This document shows, in pieces, positions 11,422 to 22,120 of a DNA stretch of 64,000 bases (the first letter of the stretch is position 1; the number at the start of each line of letters is the position of its first letter). The notes under the pieces were generated by a model. That model was not told where the DNA came from. It did not search any database and worked only from the letters and a program-made list of their open reading frames with translations. This DNA is from Rana temporaria (Eukaryota; Chordata; Amphibia; Anura; Ranidae). The position numbers and the translations under genes are program-made. The DNA lies in assembly GCF_905171775.1 (NCBI RefSeq), contig NC_053499.1, positions 81,180,907-81,244,906 on the forward strand. The letters are read 5' to 3'.

Positions 11422-12543
11422 ATGGATGTCTTTGATTATAGAGCATCCCGGACTGTTAATATAGAAGGAGTCTTTTCCACCACTGGGAATGACTCTGAAT
11501 TAGGAGGCCTTTTTTTAAGACTTAAAAATGTTATGACATCAGAGTTGCACATTTTATGGGATATAGTTTTCTTAGAACAATATATTGCTGAGAGTATGGT
11601 CCCACGCAGCTTACGTTGGAATGTTAACCCCCAACAGGGTGAATTAGATCTCAATTCCTGGTTCAAATATTTCAATGAGGCTGGCACCAACTTTCTAGGC
11701 TTCCTAGTCTCAAAAAAAAGGTCCAGACTTTCAGCCTTTGATAAAGAGATCAAAGAGCTCAAAGATAAATTACAGACCCATAAAAATTCCCTTGAATACA
11801 GTTCCTTATCAACTAATCTGCAGAGTCACCTTGAAAAGGAGGACCGCGACCAAAGGATAAAAAAACATAAAAAATATTCAAGGGATGTAGGAGACTATAA
11901 GAATAGTTGTGTTTTTGGATGGCAAAAAGCCGCCATACCCATTTTAACAATGGATACCACGCCAGCAGCTGGAGTAGATTTACCATCGCTCCCTGTTCCA
12001 TCTATGGTCTCAGGTGGTCTAGCGGCCCAATTCGGTTCCAACCGCATACCACCAATGGGCCCCAACATTAATACAGGCTCATTACCTTTACCACTTGGAC
12101 ACTCACAATCCAGTCTCCATACTCCTGACCCTCAGAACAGAGGTAGAGTCACCAGTAGAGGTAAAAGGGGTGGACGAGGGCATTCTCGTGGCAACTTTTC
12201 ACAAAATGCACCCCGTTCCCATCATCGTTATGATAGTTATGCTTCACCTGACCCTTATAGGGAGCACCATGAACCATACTATCACTATCCTCCCCAACAT
12301 TATGCACCCTCCATCCCAACCCGCAATAGATTCTCACCTCTGAGAAATCAAAGTGGCTATATTTCAGAACCCTATGGGAGGAATGATTATCAACATACAC
12401 CACAGCCATATGCCCATTCAAACACACATGGCAATCAGGGTTTTCACGAGGACCGGTCTTCAAAAAAGAAAAAAGGTCCAAATCCAAGAGAGGGTGCAGA
12501 GGGGGCCGTCGAATCCAGACGAGGAAAGAGAAGGAGGGTTTAA
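11422..12543 (+). CDS. PLE-B ORF1, basic coiled-coil/RGG-type protein
   Basis: 373 codons from an ATG. Residues about 1-100 resemble the start of PLE-C ORF1 (VPRSLRWNVNPQQGE against VPRCLRWDVPPMMG). Residues about 100-165 are charged and heptad-like (DKEIKELKDKLQTHKNSLE) and end in KKHKKYSRDVGDYKNS. The rest is rich in Pro, Tyr, Arg and Gly, with an RG-rich patch near residues 240-258, which suggests RNA binding. The end (12387-12543) overlaps the ORF2 frame. It has no frameshift or stop. I infer it is the upstream part of the element's polyprotein, either translated alone or extended by frameshifting into ORF2. Confidence 0.85.
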   Translation: MDVFDYRASRTVNIEGVFSTTGNDSELGGLFLRLKNVMTSELHILWDIVFLEQYIAESMVPRSLRWNVNPQQGELDLNSWFKYFNEAGTNFLGFLVSKKRSRLSAFDKEIKELKDKLQTHKNSLEYSSLSTNLQSHLEKEDRDQRIKKHKKYSRDVGDYKNSCVFGWQKAAIPILTMDTTPAAGVDLPSLPVPSMVSGGLAAQFGSNRIPPMGPNINTGSLPLPLGHSQSSLHTPDPQNRGRVTSRGKRGGRGHSRGNFSQNAPRSHHRYDSYASPDPYREHHEPYYHYPPQHYAPSIPTRNRFSPLRNQSGYISEPYGRNDYQHTPQPYAHSNTHGNQGFHEDRSSKKKKGPNPREGAEGAVESRRGKRRRV

Positions 12544-14813
12544 GAGGCCTTGGTGTATTCAATCTTAGCACTAAGACACTTACAAACGCCGAACAATCAG
12601 TACTTGATAAAGGTCTCAAGTTTGCTCCCCCTAAACAACTCAGCAAATTTGGGACCTTTATTGACATAAATAAATATATACGTAAAATCAATATTCAAAG
12701 ATATTTGATTTCCAATACACGCAGTCATGAAGAACGGGCAGCAACGTCCGGCACGGTGCATTCCGGATTAGCTAATCCATCTCTTTTTAATCCCACAGTG
12801 GCGGTAGCACCAGCCGTTAAGATTTTCAAGGACTGCGTGTTAAGGGATTTATCCAAATTGTCCATTAAATCACCCCATTTACCTTCGGTTAGCAGTTCGG
12901 GCCTCCGCTCCCTCTGCGACCGAAAGGACCTGGTTATACGCCCCGCCGACAAAGGTGGGGGCATTGTGATTTTGGATAAGTCAGACTATGAATCTGAGAT
13001 GTACCGTATTTTAAGTGAACCCGGTACTTATAAGGAAATTCCGAATAACCCTACCCATATCTACAAAACTCAGTTATTAAGCCTTGTCAATAAGGGTTAT
13101 GAGTTAAAGATTTTGAATGACAAAGAAAGAACATTTTTAGTACCCAAAGTTCCACGTATACCTACAATATACTACCTGCCTAAAATTCACAAGCATCCCA
13201 CTGCTCCCCCCGGTCGGCCCATTGTGAGCGGCATCGACTCGGTCACGTCCCGTATAGGCCGGTATATCGATCATTATTTACAACCACTTGTTCAAAAAAC
13301 TCCATCCTACTTGAAAGACACTGGTGACACCATACGTCTATTAGAAAAAACAACTGTTGAGGGCGACTATTTATTGGCCACGGCAGATGTTGCTTCCCTC
13401 TACACCTGCATTCCCCATCATCTGGGCATTGCTGCTGTTAAGCATTTTCTTGATCGTGAACCCACTCTTGCCTCGTTTCAATGCGAGTACATCTTAGAGT
13501 TGTTGGAGTTCGCAACCAAACGAAACTATTTTTGGTTCAACCAGTGTTACTATCTCCAACAACGAGGAGTAGCCATGGGGGCCAAGTTCGCACCCAGTTT
13601 AGCGAACTTGTTCATGGCCAAGTGGGAGGAGGATGTCGTCTTTGCACAGGACCATCCGTCCTTGGTCCTTTGGGCCAGATACATAGACGACATCCTCCTC
13701 CTATGGAATGGCAGCCCAGAATCGTTAGAGTCTTTCTTCAAGACTCTTAACCAGAATGATAGAGGCATCTCATTATCTTTTGAATACAGTTTCACCAAAA
13801 TCAATTTTTTGGATCTTGAGATTGGACTTGTCGATCGCAAGTTCAGTTTCCAGACTTATTTCAAACCAACTGATAGGAATGGTTTCATTCCCATTGGCAG
13901 TTGCCATCATAACTCATGGCTTCAGTCGGTTCCTCGTAGTCAGTTTTTGAGACTGCGTAGGAATTGCACTGATACAGAGTCCTATTTACGCCAGGCCACG
14001 ATGCTTAAACAGAGGTTTGTTGATAAAGGCTACTTAAGTGATGTACTCGATCTGGAGTTACAGAGAGTTCTCTCATTGGACAGATCATCTCTCGTTGTGG
14101 CCAAACCAAAACGGGTGCAGGATGATAGTTTTAAATATGCCATGATTACATCTTATTCCACTCAACATAGACAGGTGAAGAACATCATAGACAAACATTG
14201 GGACATTCTTAGGAATGACAGTGTCCTTAGATCTGTACTCCCAGAACGTGCCAAATTAGTCTTTAGGGGTGTACCCTCGTTACAGAGTCGGATTGCGCCC
14301 AACATCATCAATCCCCCATCAAAGATTTCCTTCTTTCATGATCTTATTGGTTTTTTTCCATGTAGGAAATGTAAGGTGTGCCTACACAATTCATTAAAGG
14401 GACGTAAAATTACACACTTTACATCCACTGTGACCAACAAACAGTATGAGATTAAGCATTTTTGCACCTGTGAAACAAATTACATTGTTTATCTCATTAC
14501 TTGTATATGCGGTAAGCAATATGTCGGCCGCACGATCCGTACCTATTCGATACGTGTGGGTGAACATATCGCTTTAATTATAAGTGGCGATACGAACCAC
14601 ACGGTTCCTCGCCACTTCAGACATTGTCATGATAGAAACCCTTCCGGTACACAATTTACAATTATTGACCGGTACATACCTCCCTGGAGAGGAGGGGCTA
14701 AGACAAGAGGGGTTTCTCAATTAGAAACATATTGGATATATGAACTCCAATCTTATCATCCCTTCGGCTTGAACGTCGAATGGGATATCAATTCATTTAT
14801 TGATAAGGCATGA
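12387..14813 (+). CDS. PLE-B ORF2, Penelope reverse transcriptase with GIY-YIG endonuclease (intact)
   Basis: The frame is open from 12387 to the TGA at 14811-14813 but has no ATG until SEMYRIL near residue 100 (counting from 12705), inside the protein. In order: KRGCRGGRR, FNLSTKTLT, RPADKGGGIVI, YYLPKIHK, TADVASLYT (RT motif A Asp), RGVAMGAKF (motif B), RYIDD (motif C, about residue 325), FLDLEI, PCRKCKVC (zinc-type Cys, about 551), then the nuclease with IVYLITCICGKQYVGRTIR (about 592), SQLETYW (Glu) and FGLNVE (Asn). All expected catalytic residues are present. The product would nick the target and reverse-transcribe element RNA. Translation start is unresolved; see the frameshift-site entry. 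Confidence 0.92.
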   Translation, partial: LSTYTTAICPFKHTWQSGFSRGPVFKKEKRSKSKRGCRGGRRIQTRKEKEGLRGLGVFNLSTKTLTNAEQSVLDKGLKFAPPKQLSKFGTFIDINKYIRKINIQRYLISNTRSHEERAATSGTVHSGLANPSLFNPTVAVAPAVKIFKDCVLRDLSKLSIKSPHLPSVSSSGLRSLCDRKDLVIRPADKGGGIVILDKSDYESEMYRILSEPGTYKEIPNNPTHIYKTQLLSLVNKGYELKILNDKERTFLVPKVPRIPTIYYLPKIHKHPTAPPGRPIVSGIDSVTSRIGRYIDHYLQPLVQKTPSYLKDTGDTIRLLEKTTVEGDYLLATADVASLYTCIPHHLGIAAVKHFLDREPTLASFQCEYILELLEFATKRNYFWFNQCYYLQQRGVAMGAKFAPSLANLFMAKWEEDVVFAQDHPSLVLWARYIDDILLLWNGSPESLESFFKTLNQNDRGISLSFEYSFTKINFLDLEIGLVDRKFSFQTYFKPTDRNGFIPIGSCHHNSWLQSVPRSQFLRLRRNCTDTESYLRQATMLKQRFVDKGYLSDVLDLELQRVLSLDRSSLVVAKPKRVQDDSFKYAMITSYSTQHRQVKNIIDKHWDILRNDSVLRSVLPERAKLVFRGVPSLQSRIAPNIINPPSKISFFHDLIGFFPCRKCKVCLHNSLKGRKITHFTSTVTNKQYEIKHFCTCETNYIVYLITCICGKQYVGRTIRTYSIRVGEHIALIISGDTNHTVPRHFRHCHDRNPSGTQFTIIDRYIPPWRGGAKTRGVSQLETYWIYELQSYHPFGLNVEWDINSFIDKA
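12462..12468 (+). promoter_or_regulatory. Candidate -1 ribosomal frameshift heptamer A AAA AAG
   Basis: In the ORF1 frame the codons read TCA AAA AAG AAA AAA GGT, so A-AAA-AAG is in the correct register for a -1 slip into the ORF2 frame. It lies in the 157-nt ORF1/ORF2 overlap, and ORF2 has no upstream AUG. I did not identify a clear downstream pseudoknot by eye. Confidence 0.45.
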
Positions 14814-14860
14814 ACTGTCATGTTTCAATTTCGTAGGAACTTTGTGTACACAACCCCCCC

Positions 14861-14900
<40 letters not shown>

Positions 14901-16755
14901 TCATTCAATACATATGCTCATTCATTTGACATCTTTTTAACAATTTTTACATTTATTGTTAAATATAAAATTGATATATTGACTATTTTACTTGTTAACG
15001 CATGTTTTGTCCGTACTTCCAACTTATCATCTGGATGACTCACTCAGCATTGCTTTACAGATATATTTCGATTTTTATATATTTTTACACAATTTTTATC
15101 TGTTGCAGTTTGCGGAATTTTTTCATTATTAGATTCCACAATTCTGCACTATTTATTACAGTTGATTTCCGTCACTGTCTTTTTTTAATATTAAAGGTCA
15201 TTTTTTATAAGTATGTCATTTACACGATTTTTTACTTATGTTTTTAGACTCTTACTTGGAACTTTTCCCTTTTTTTAGGTTATTCCATTAATGATTTTTT
15301 GTCTATTAATGCATTTTGGCTTTCCGATGCATTTGGAAGTTATACTTCCAAATATTGTGTGGTGTTTCAGTCATCCAAAAATCAGCCGGCCTCTCTGTTA
15401 GCCAGTGCATTTACATTTTCCCCTTTTTTTTTTTGATCTTTTTTACTGCGGAGCATCACGTGGACCAATCATGAGTCATTACTTCCGGTCCACTTGACAC
15501 GCACAGCGTTAACCACAGTGAGGGGTGAACTACATAGATTTGCATTTTGATCCGCCCCCCATCCTGACGTTTCTAGTCTGTATCGGCTTGCCGTTATGTG
15601 CTGCGGTACTTCCTGCTCAGCACATGTACTCAGAACGAGGCTTGGAGCGCACGCTCTGGCGCCATTTTGCTGTAACTAGGAAGCGCCCGTTCGGAGCGCC
15701 TCCTCTTTTCTATACACCCTATCAGAACACTGTGTCAAGATGAGGCTTGGAGCGCACGCCCCGCCGCCATCTTGCCACATCCAGGAAGTGCTTGTTTCAA
15801 GCACTTGTGCATTACAGACGTTCTGATTTTCCATTTTTCTTCTTTTTTGTTGCTTTTTTTCGCCACCCATGTGCTCATTACATGTTCAGAGTGCTATTTC
15901 ACATTAACATTCTGTTCAGATCTGATTCCTACCCGGAAGTGTTGCTGTTCTGAGTGACTCCTCCCAGATGGTGAGTTGTATGTGTTTGGGGGCTCATTAT
16001 AAATTTGTCTGCTGGCCACATGGGAGGGATACCCTTTTGACAACGTGTACTCACACGAAACGCGTCAGGGATGACTCCAATGTTGCCATCATTTTATTGA
16101 AGTGCGCTTTTTTCTCAACTGACATGTAAGTGCAATCTTTAATTAAACCTAAACTGATTTTGACGGTACTACACTATGGCGTCCCCTCTTTTCTTTTCCA
16201 CGTTCACATGTAACCTTCACTAACGGATGACCATCTCCTGCATTCCCTGAGCGAGAGACCTTCCAGTTCCCCCCAGGTCATGATATTTGGATCATTTGTG
16301 GACCCCTTCCTGAAGCAGCTCCACACAGTGGTTTCCAGTCTATACCAATCCTGATTGACTCTGGAAATATACATTTCGCAGAGTCCACAAGTTCCGGTAA
16401 GCCTGCATCCACATTGGTGACGGGATATTCCTTATTTTTGAAATTCATTTATATTCATATATTTTTTGAAGATTTCATCTCACCCTTCAATTTTGAACTT
16501 TGTATTCATCCATCACTTGGTTCATTTTGGACATTTAGTCATTTGCTTACAACATTTGTACCTCCATACATATGTGCATTTCTCATTGTTGCATATTGAT
16601 CATGCGTGGTTTTTGATTTTACTGTCATACCTTTTTTGTATCAGAGCGCTACACTTTTTTGTTTCCATTCTGTTTTTTGCTTCTTGTTTTTCAGTAGCTG
16701 TGTTTAGCAGCTTGATACATGCACATTTAGCAGCGCAATAATTTACACTATACCA
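14814..16755 (+). repeat. PLE-B terminal direct repeat (pseudo-LTR), copy 2
   Basis: It starts after the ORF2 stop with the same C-run/T-run and ends TTTACACTATACCA next to the 15-bp TSD. It is the downstream member of the pair with 9411-11354. Confidence 0.94.
16032..16070 (+). ncRNA. Hammerhead-ribozyme-like motif, PLE-B terminal repeat copy 2
   Basis: Same sequence as 10630-10668, offset 5402. Confidence 0.45.
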
Positions 16756-16770
16756 GATCCTGGTAGAAAG

Positions 16771-17180
16771 ACACTTAGGGCAGAAAAGGACCTCTCAGAG
16801 CAGATTAAAAAGTATACCATGAAAGACTTTAGAGCATTAAGGGACCTCATGCTTTTGTTAGATGAAAATCAAGAATAAGATAATACGCAACAAAACGAAC
16901 CAAGTCAGGGGCCCCATGTTGAAACCAAAATCCCATCTTTTAAAAACAAATTTGACCAGTTTCCTGACCTAAATACTAATCCTTAAGTGACAGCGTTTTT
17001 GATAGTCATGGTCAGAGAGATAAAAAATATGCCATCTCTCCCAATCTCATCAAACCTGACCAAAAAACAACAAGAAGCATTGAAAAATGTACAATCTAGA
17101 GATGATACAGTCATTAAAGCCTCGGACAAAGGCGGTAACATAGTCCTATTAACTTGTCAGCAATATGAGACTATTAGCTA
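16771..17180 (+). pseudogene. PLE-A coding fragment 2 (pre-RT and first RT block)
   Basis: It continues the 6153-6340 frame with TLRAEKDLSEQIKKYTMKDF, then a TAA near 16876. Decayed text leads into NLTKKQQEALKNVQ, then DDTVIKASDKGGNIVL, the Penelope block equivalent to RPADKGGGIVI in PLE-B. It ends in CQQYETI, where the MITE at 17178 interrupts. Confidence 0.85.
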
Positions 17181-17918
17181 GATTCAGAGACGTTTACGCC
17201 GGCGTATCAGTAGATACGCCGTCGTAACTCTGAATCTACGCCGTTGTAAATGTAAGCATATTCGGGAAACCAGATACGCTTAAATTAGGCTAAGATACGA
17301 GCGGCATAAGACTCCTACGCCGTCGTATCTTAGGGTGCATATTTACGCTGGTCGCTAGGTGGCGCTTCCGTTGATTTCCGCGTAGAATATGCAAATGAGC
17401 TAAATACGCCGATTCAGAAATGTACGTGCGCCCGGCGCTTTTTTTTATGTCGTTTACGTAAGGCTTTTTCCTGCGTAAAGTTAGTCAAACAAAAAGCTGG
17501 CCTAGCCAATGTTAAGTATGGACGTCGTTCCCGCGTCAAATTTTGAAATTTTTACGTCGTTTGCGTAAGTCGTCTGTGAATGGGACTGGACGTAATTTAC
17601 GTTCACGTCAAAACCAATATGTCCTTGTGGCGTACTTTGGAGCAATGCACACTGGGATATGTCCACGAACGGCGCATGCGTGATTGACGTAAAAACGTCA
17701 ATCACGTTGGGTCACTAGTCATTAACATAAAACACGCCCCCCTGTTCATCATTTGAATTAGGAGCGCTTACGCCGGCCCATTTACGCTACGCCATCGTAA
17801 ATTATGAGGCAAGTGCTTTGTGAATACAGCACTTGCCTCTCTGACTTACGGCGGTGTAGGGTATATGCGATATGCTACGCCGCTTCAAAATTAAGCCAGT
17901 CTATCTGAATCTGGCTAT
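17178..17918. mobile_element. MITE of the CCAGATTC-end family, copy 1 (about 740 bp)
   Basis: The ends are inverted: TAGCTAGATTCAGA at the left and TAGCCAGATTCAGA as the complement of the right. The interior carries TACGCCGGCGTA and TACGCCGTCGTA words. Four further copies (25365, 29341, 53528, 55643) share the layout, with GGGCC before the AGATTC core. Here the flanking duplication could be TTA or longer (TATTAG) and is ambiguous. PIF/Harbinger is likely but not proven. Confidence 0.75.
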
Positions 17919-18947
17919 TAGTGCTTTGACATTTTGAGTAATACAGAATGGTATAGACCCATCACAATTGAGGTCACAGCACAGTATAAATTGGAATTCA
18001 AGCTATTGATTAATACAGCCTATACAGATGCATTGATTGATAAATCTACCTATGAATTTGGGATTGTCCATTAATTACTCCCTTCTGGTCACAGGTTCAT
18101 GATCTCCTCGAGAAGGTCCTAGGGATCAGCGTACCTTTTCAGCCTTTATATATGTTGCTAGGCCTACCTTTCCCGAAAATCTCAAAAACTCTTTGCAAAT
18201 TGGTGGCTTTTCTTTTACTGGCAGCCAAACGTGTCATCCCACAACGCTGGAGAGATACCTCCCCTCCCACCTTTGCACAATTCTTTTAAACAATTGCTGA
18301 TATTAGAAGGATGGAATGTCTTACAGCTGTCATAGATGATTCCTTACCCAGATTTGAAGCTATTTGGGAGAGATGGGACTCTTCTGAGTTTAACAGAGCC
18401 TCATCCCACCCCACCATAACTGATTACCCATTGCCCATACCCCCTCACTGCTTCATATAGGATAATATCCCTTTCTTTTCTCGCTTTTTATTTTTCCTAT
18501 GTATAAGTAATAGTTTGTTGATATAGGTTTCTACTCAGCAGAGCCATGATTAGCTGTTCTTGTTGAACTCGCTACTTAATTCCTATTTTTTTTTCTTTTT
18601 TGTTATAACAAACATGTATACATCCAGACCTGTATGTTTTCTGCTGACAATGTGATTGTTTACTTCCTATATTCTCGACCAATCAAATGTCTGGAATTTG
18701 TTATTACTTTGTATGACTTAAAAATCTTTAAATAAACAATTAAAAAAAAAAAAATCAACCATGAATATTTTAATACAGCCTTTCCAAAGGAGGCAATCTT
18801 TTACGCCATCCCTAAGATACATAAAAACAAGACCAAACCGCCAGGCAGACCCATTATTTCGGGTATAGGTCCATGACGAAAAATGCAAGTATGTTTGTAG
18901 ACTTCTTCCTAATGCCCCACATTATGACACTTCCCTCATATGTGAAC
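17919..18947 (+). pseudogene. PLE-A coding fragment 3 (RT), split by a truncated L1
   Basis: Before the L1 the frame reads LEFKLLINTAYTDALIDKST. After the L1 it continues NTAFPKEAIFYAIPKIHKNK and PPGRPIISGI, the conserved PKIHK block of Penelope RTs. A frameshift follows GI, and the next frame reads MTKNASMFVDFFLMPHI. The remaining palm, including motifs A-C, is missing at the insert starting at 18948. Confidence 0.82.
18060..18754 (+). mobile_element. 5'-truncated L1-type LINE with poly(A)
   Basis: It encodes a decayed ORF2 C-terminal end (WSQVHDLLEKVLGISVPFQP, PQRWRDTSPPTFAQFF, YPLPIPPHCFI), a 3' UTR and a 13-base poly(A) tail after AATAAACAATT. A diverged TSD of about 15 bp flanks it: TCTACCTATGAATTT at 18045 and TCAACCATGAATATTT at 18755. 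Confidence 0.85.
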
Positions 18948-19696
18948 AGCGGCGGCCCGTCCAAAGGGGGTGGATGGGTGCCACCCCCCCCAAAGCCAGT
19001 AAAGGAAAAAAAAGTATTTTTTTTGGCCTTTTAATAAAAAAAAGGTCCTTTAAGTGCACTATGTTCAGGGCGGGCATTGGGCACAGTGCACTATTGAAGC
19101 ATCATTGTAGCATCATGCCAATGCAAGCATGCAAGACGCTTTATTTGCAGGGTTGTTTTAAGCTCCGTAGCGCTCTGCAGTGCGCCTCTCCAGTCACTCT
19201 CCACTCTCATTGGGTCCTGCTTCCTCATGTCTGCAGCGCCGTAGGAAATGGCCAGTGATTTCCCCAGGGCAGTGTCACTTTTGGTTTTGCCTCTAGGACT
19301 CTGAGGTATGTAACTTATTAAAACACTTTATTTGTCTCTCTCATTGTCTGTCCGGTGTCACTGTCCACCTCATCCATGTACAGCAGCACCTTGTGCTCTA
19401 TGTATTCTCAGCCTGTATTGTGATCGGACTGAGAGTGGACTGGAGGGTGGAGGGAGAGGGGAGGGTGCCGTGCTTCACCCGACAATCTGGAGCCTTACAC
19501 ATCTCCTGTATGTGTGACTGAGGGGCTCCCAGCACTGTGACCTACAGCTATGATTTACAGATCTCTTATCTCTGTCTGTCTCTATCTATCTGTCCCCCCT
19601 CTCTCTCTATATATATATATATCTATATGTGTCTGTCTCTATCTATCTGTGTGTCTATCTGTCTATCTGTCTATCTGTCTGTCTGTCTGTCTATGT
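18948..19696. mobile_element. Insert of uncertain type (CAGCGGCGG start) in PLE-A
   Basis: The left end reads CAGCGGCGGCCCGTCC, like some hAT termini, but I see no matching right end. The last 140 bases are a pyrimidine-rich microsatellite. The PLE-A frame resumes at 19697 with FNLKFTFDWHLNSIPF, and about 150 or more RT residues are missing across the gap, so a deletion accompanies the insert. No coding part is visible. Confidence 0.5.
19556..19696. repeat. (TCTG)n/(TCTA)n microsatellite with a (TA)n patch
   Basis: CTGTCTATCTATCTGTC-type repeats, with an interior ATATATATATAT stretch near 19611-19622. Confidence 0.95.
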
Positions 19697-20683
19697 TTTA
19701 ATTTAAAATTTACTTTTGACTGGCATTTAAATTCTATACCATTTATGAATTTACTTATACAGAGACTCCTCTGACAATGTGGTTACCAAATTACACCGCA
19801 AGAGCACGGCAGGCAACACCCTGCTGCATTCTAATAGTGGACATCCTAGGCTCCTTGTCCACAGTATTCTGTATGCGCAGTACATTTTCCTGCAAAGGAA
19901 TTGCACGCAAGATGCCGACTTCAGGCAGCAGGCCAATGAGTTGCGCACACGCCTACTAAAACTAGACTATAGTAAAAGCCTTCTGAGAAGGGCCTTCAAT
20001 AAGGCCATCCGAAGGGAACGAGTATCCCTACTCTACTCCAGTCCAAAAATCAATTCAAATCAGCAGATCACCAAGTTTATTTCAAAATATTCGGCTCATC
20101 ATAAATCCTTAAAAGTTGTTTGGAACAGCACTGGTACCTGCTCAGACCCGACACTGGGCAAGTATGTCAGAGAAACACCTGAAATAGTCTTTCGGAAAAG
20201 CTCATCTATTGGCAAAAAATTAACTGCAAGTGAATACAAACCCAATCATGAAAGACATGCTCAAACACGAGGCCTTACATGTGGGCAATATACATATTGC
20301 CCCTGGTTACAAACAGGCTCGCGTTTTCAGTTGCCCAATGGTGAAATCTTGCGTCCTCAATTCCATGGCACTTGCAACACAGAAGGGGTGGTATACCTCA
20401 TGGTCTATAGATGTAGGGCTTTTTATGTGGGTAAAACAATCCGCCAGCTCAAACAACGAATATTTGATCACATATACTATTCCCAATATGCTAAAATGAT
20501 CACACCAGTTGGCTGCCATCTGGGTCTATACCATTAGTTTGACACTTCAATGGTTAAATTTATTATTCTTGAGGTAATACCCAAAGACCCTCATGGTGGA
20601 AATTGGGATAAAACAAATTCTCCAGAGGGAGACCGTCTGGATTGAACGTTTGGAAGCAACAAAGCCACCAGGAATCAATTAAG
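19697..20683 (+). pseudogene. PLE-A C-terminal fragment with GIY-YIG endonuclease
   Basis: The frame reads LKFTFDWHLNSIPFMNLLI, VVTKLHRKSTAGNTLLHSNS, GHPRLLVHSI, then Cys-containing CGQYTYCPW, and the nuclease VVYLMVYRCRAFYVGKTIRQ with LKQRIFDH. The decayed tail continues past the TAG near 20535 with FIILEVIPKDPHGG and the ETVWIERLEA region holding the expected Glu. It has stops and frameshifts. Motif C of the RT is lost. Confidence 0.85.
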
Positions 20684-20752
20684 TTTTATCATATAACTTC
20701 CTATGAAGAACCGGTGTGATAGCCAGTTGATTCCTTGAGCCATGATTTATTA

Positions 20753-21185
20753 TGCCGCATACACACCATCACTTTATGTGATGGAAAAAAACGACATTTT
20801 CTGTGAAGTAAAAAACAACGTTTTTAAAACTTCAATTTTCAAAAAGGACGTTGCCTACACACCATCGTTTTTTCACAATGCTCTAGCAAAGCGAGGTTAC
20901 GTTCACCACTTTTTTCCATTGAAGCTCGCTTCATGACTAGCTTCTGGGCATGCGCGGGTTTAAAAACGTCGTTTTAAACATCGTTTTTTGCTACACACGG
21001 TCAATTTCTGTGAAACATAAAACGACGTTTTGAAAAAAATGACACATAAAATTGAAGCATGCTTAAATTTTTTTTTGTCGTTTTTCACAAGACATGAAAC
21101 AAAGTTTTCTCCCACACACGGTCATTTTGAATTGACGTTTTTAAAAATGTCATTTTTTTTCATCACATAAAGTGTGTACGCGGCA
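20753..21185. mobile_element. PIF/Harbinger-like MITE, 433 bp, TTA TSD
   Basis: The ends are TGCCGCATACACACCATCAC and, as complement of the right end, TGCCGCGTACACACTTTATG. TTA flanks both sides (20750-20752, 21186-21188). The interior is a set of AAAACGACGTTTT-type inverted words with no coding capacity. Confidence 0.85.
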
Positions 21186-22120
21186 TTAGTCTCTCCAATA
21201 CTAGGCCCCCCACCTGTTTTAGAACATGACACCATCAAGCAGTACATACCATCCATACTGTTAGCAGTGATCGTTATGACAACTATTCAAGATACTAAGA
21301 TTTTTGTATTAGGAAACTCAATATCTGCTTGCAATCTTTGAGACTTGCTCAATACTCAAGAAAATAATCGTATGAGTCTAACGACCCTATATGATTTTAT
21401 AATTAAGTAGAGTGGTGTAGAATGTTGTTGTTGCTTGGTTTTGTCTTGTTTGTTTATGGTTGTTTTTTTGTTTTTTTTTTCGTTTTTTTTCTGTTTTTTG
21501 TTCTGTTTTTGTTCTGTTATAGATCACTGCACTAGCTATACGATATATATATGCTAAGTTTAGCCACCTTTATTGTGTTTTTTACAGTATGTTGTTTGAC
21601 ATGCATTTCAAATGTTTCCTGTCCAGTGGTCCTTGATCTTCGGCACTTCTGCTTTTAAGTTTAACATACACTATTTCCGTCGATGCAGTGGAGACTGGGG
21701 CGGCGTGGGGAATATGTGGCTGCCCAAGCCATTGGGGATTGGTTTACTCCCTCCCAATCCAGAGAGAGGAGTGATGTTCCATATCCACCAATGGCATATC
21801 ATGACACATCTTCCATCTGATGTGTCATTTGAGTACTTCCGCCCTTTCTCGCACTCGAGACACGCCAGTAGTTTCCGAGTGCGCAGGCGCCGGTCGGCGC
21901 ATGAACAGTGTACTCGATTCGGCCAGCTCACGTGACATCAGACACTGTCTGTAGAAGACGCGAGCGGGGTGCATATAACAGCGAGATCGGGACTTCATTC
22001 CCCAGTTGCCATCAGGGGAAGTGAAGTCGTATCATACACCTTGCATATAGATGCCATTAACACTAAAACTGTTTTTTAGGCATGTATTGTAGTTTTAAAA
22101 AAATTCCTTAAACTTTAGAA

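Larger units (their letters stand above)
6341..16755 (+). mobile_element. PLE-B, young Penelope-like insertion, 10.4 kb, with inverted arm and partial tandem copy
   Basis: It is flanked by a perfect 15-bp TSD, GATCCTGGTAGAAAG, at 6326-6340 and 16756-16770. The order is: inverted terminal-repeat arm (6341-8137), 5'-truncated ORF2 (8138-9410), direct terminal repeat (9411-11354), ORF1 (11422-12543), ORF2 (to 14813), and a second terminal repeat (14814-16755). The 8138-11354 block recurs at 13541-16755 with an offset of 5402-5403. The copies I compared are identical except for homopolymer length. This inverted plus partial-tandem arrangement with pseudo-LTRs is known for Penelope elements. The near-identity suggests a recent insertion. 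Confidence 0.95.

Noticed and set aside
6341..16755. The long direct repeats as LTRs of a retrovirus-like element
   Set aside because: The repeats lack TG...CA ends and there is no gag, protease or integrase. The RT is of Penelope type with a GIY-YIG nuclease, and one arm is inverted.
8138..16755. The 5.4 kb direct repeat as an assembly duplication
   Set aside because: The outer 15-bp TSD and the inverted arm fit known Penelope insertion structure, and the homopolymer lengths differ between the copies. Long reads should still confirm it.
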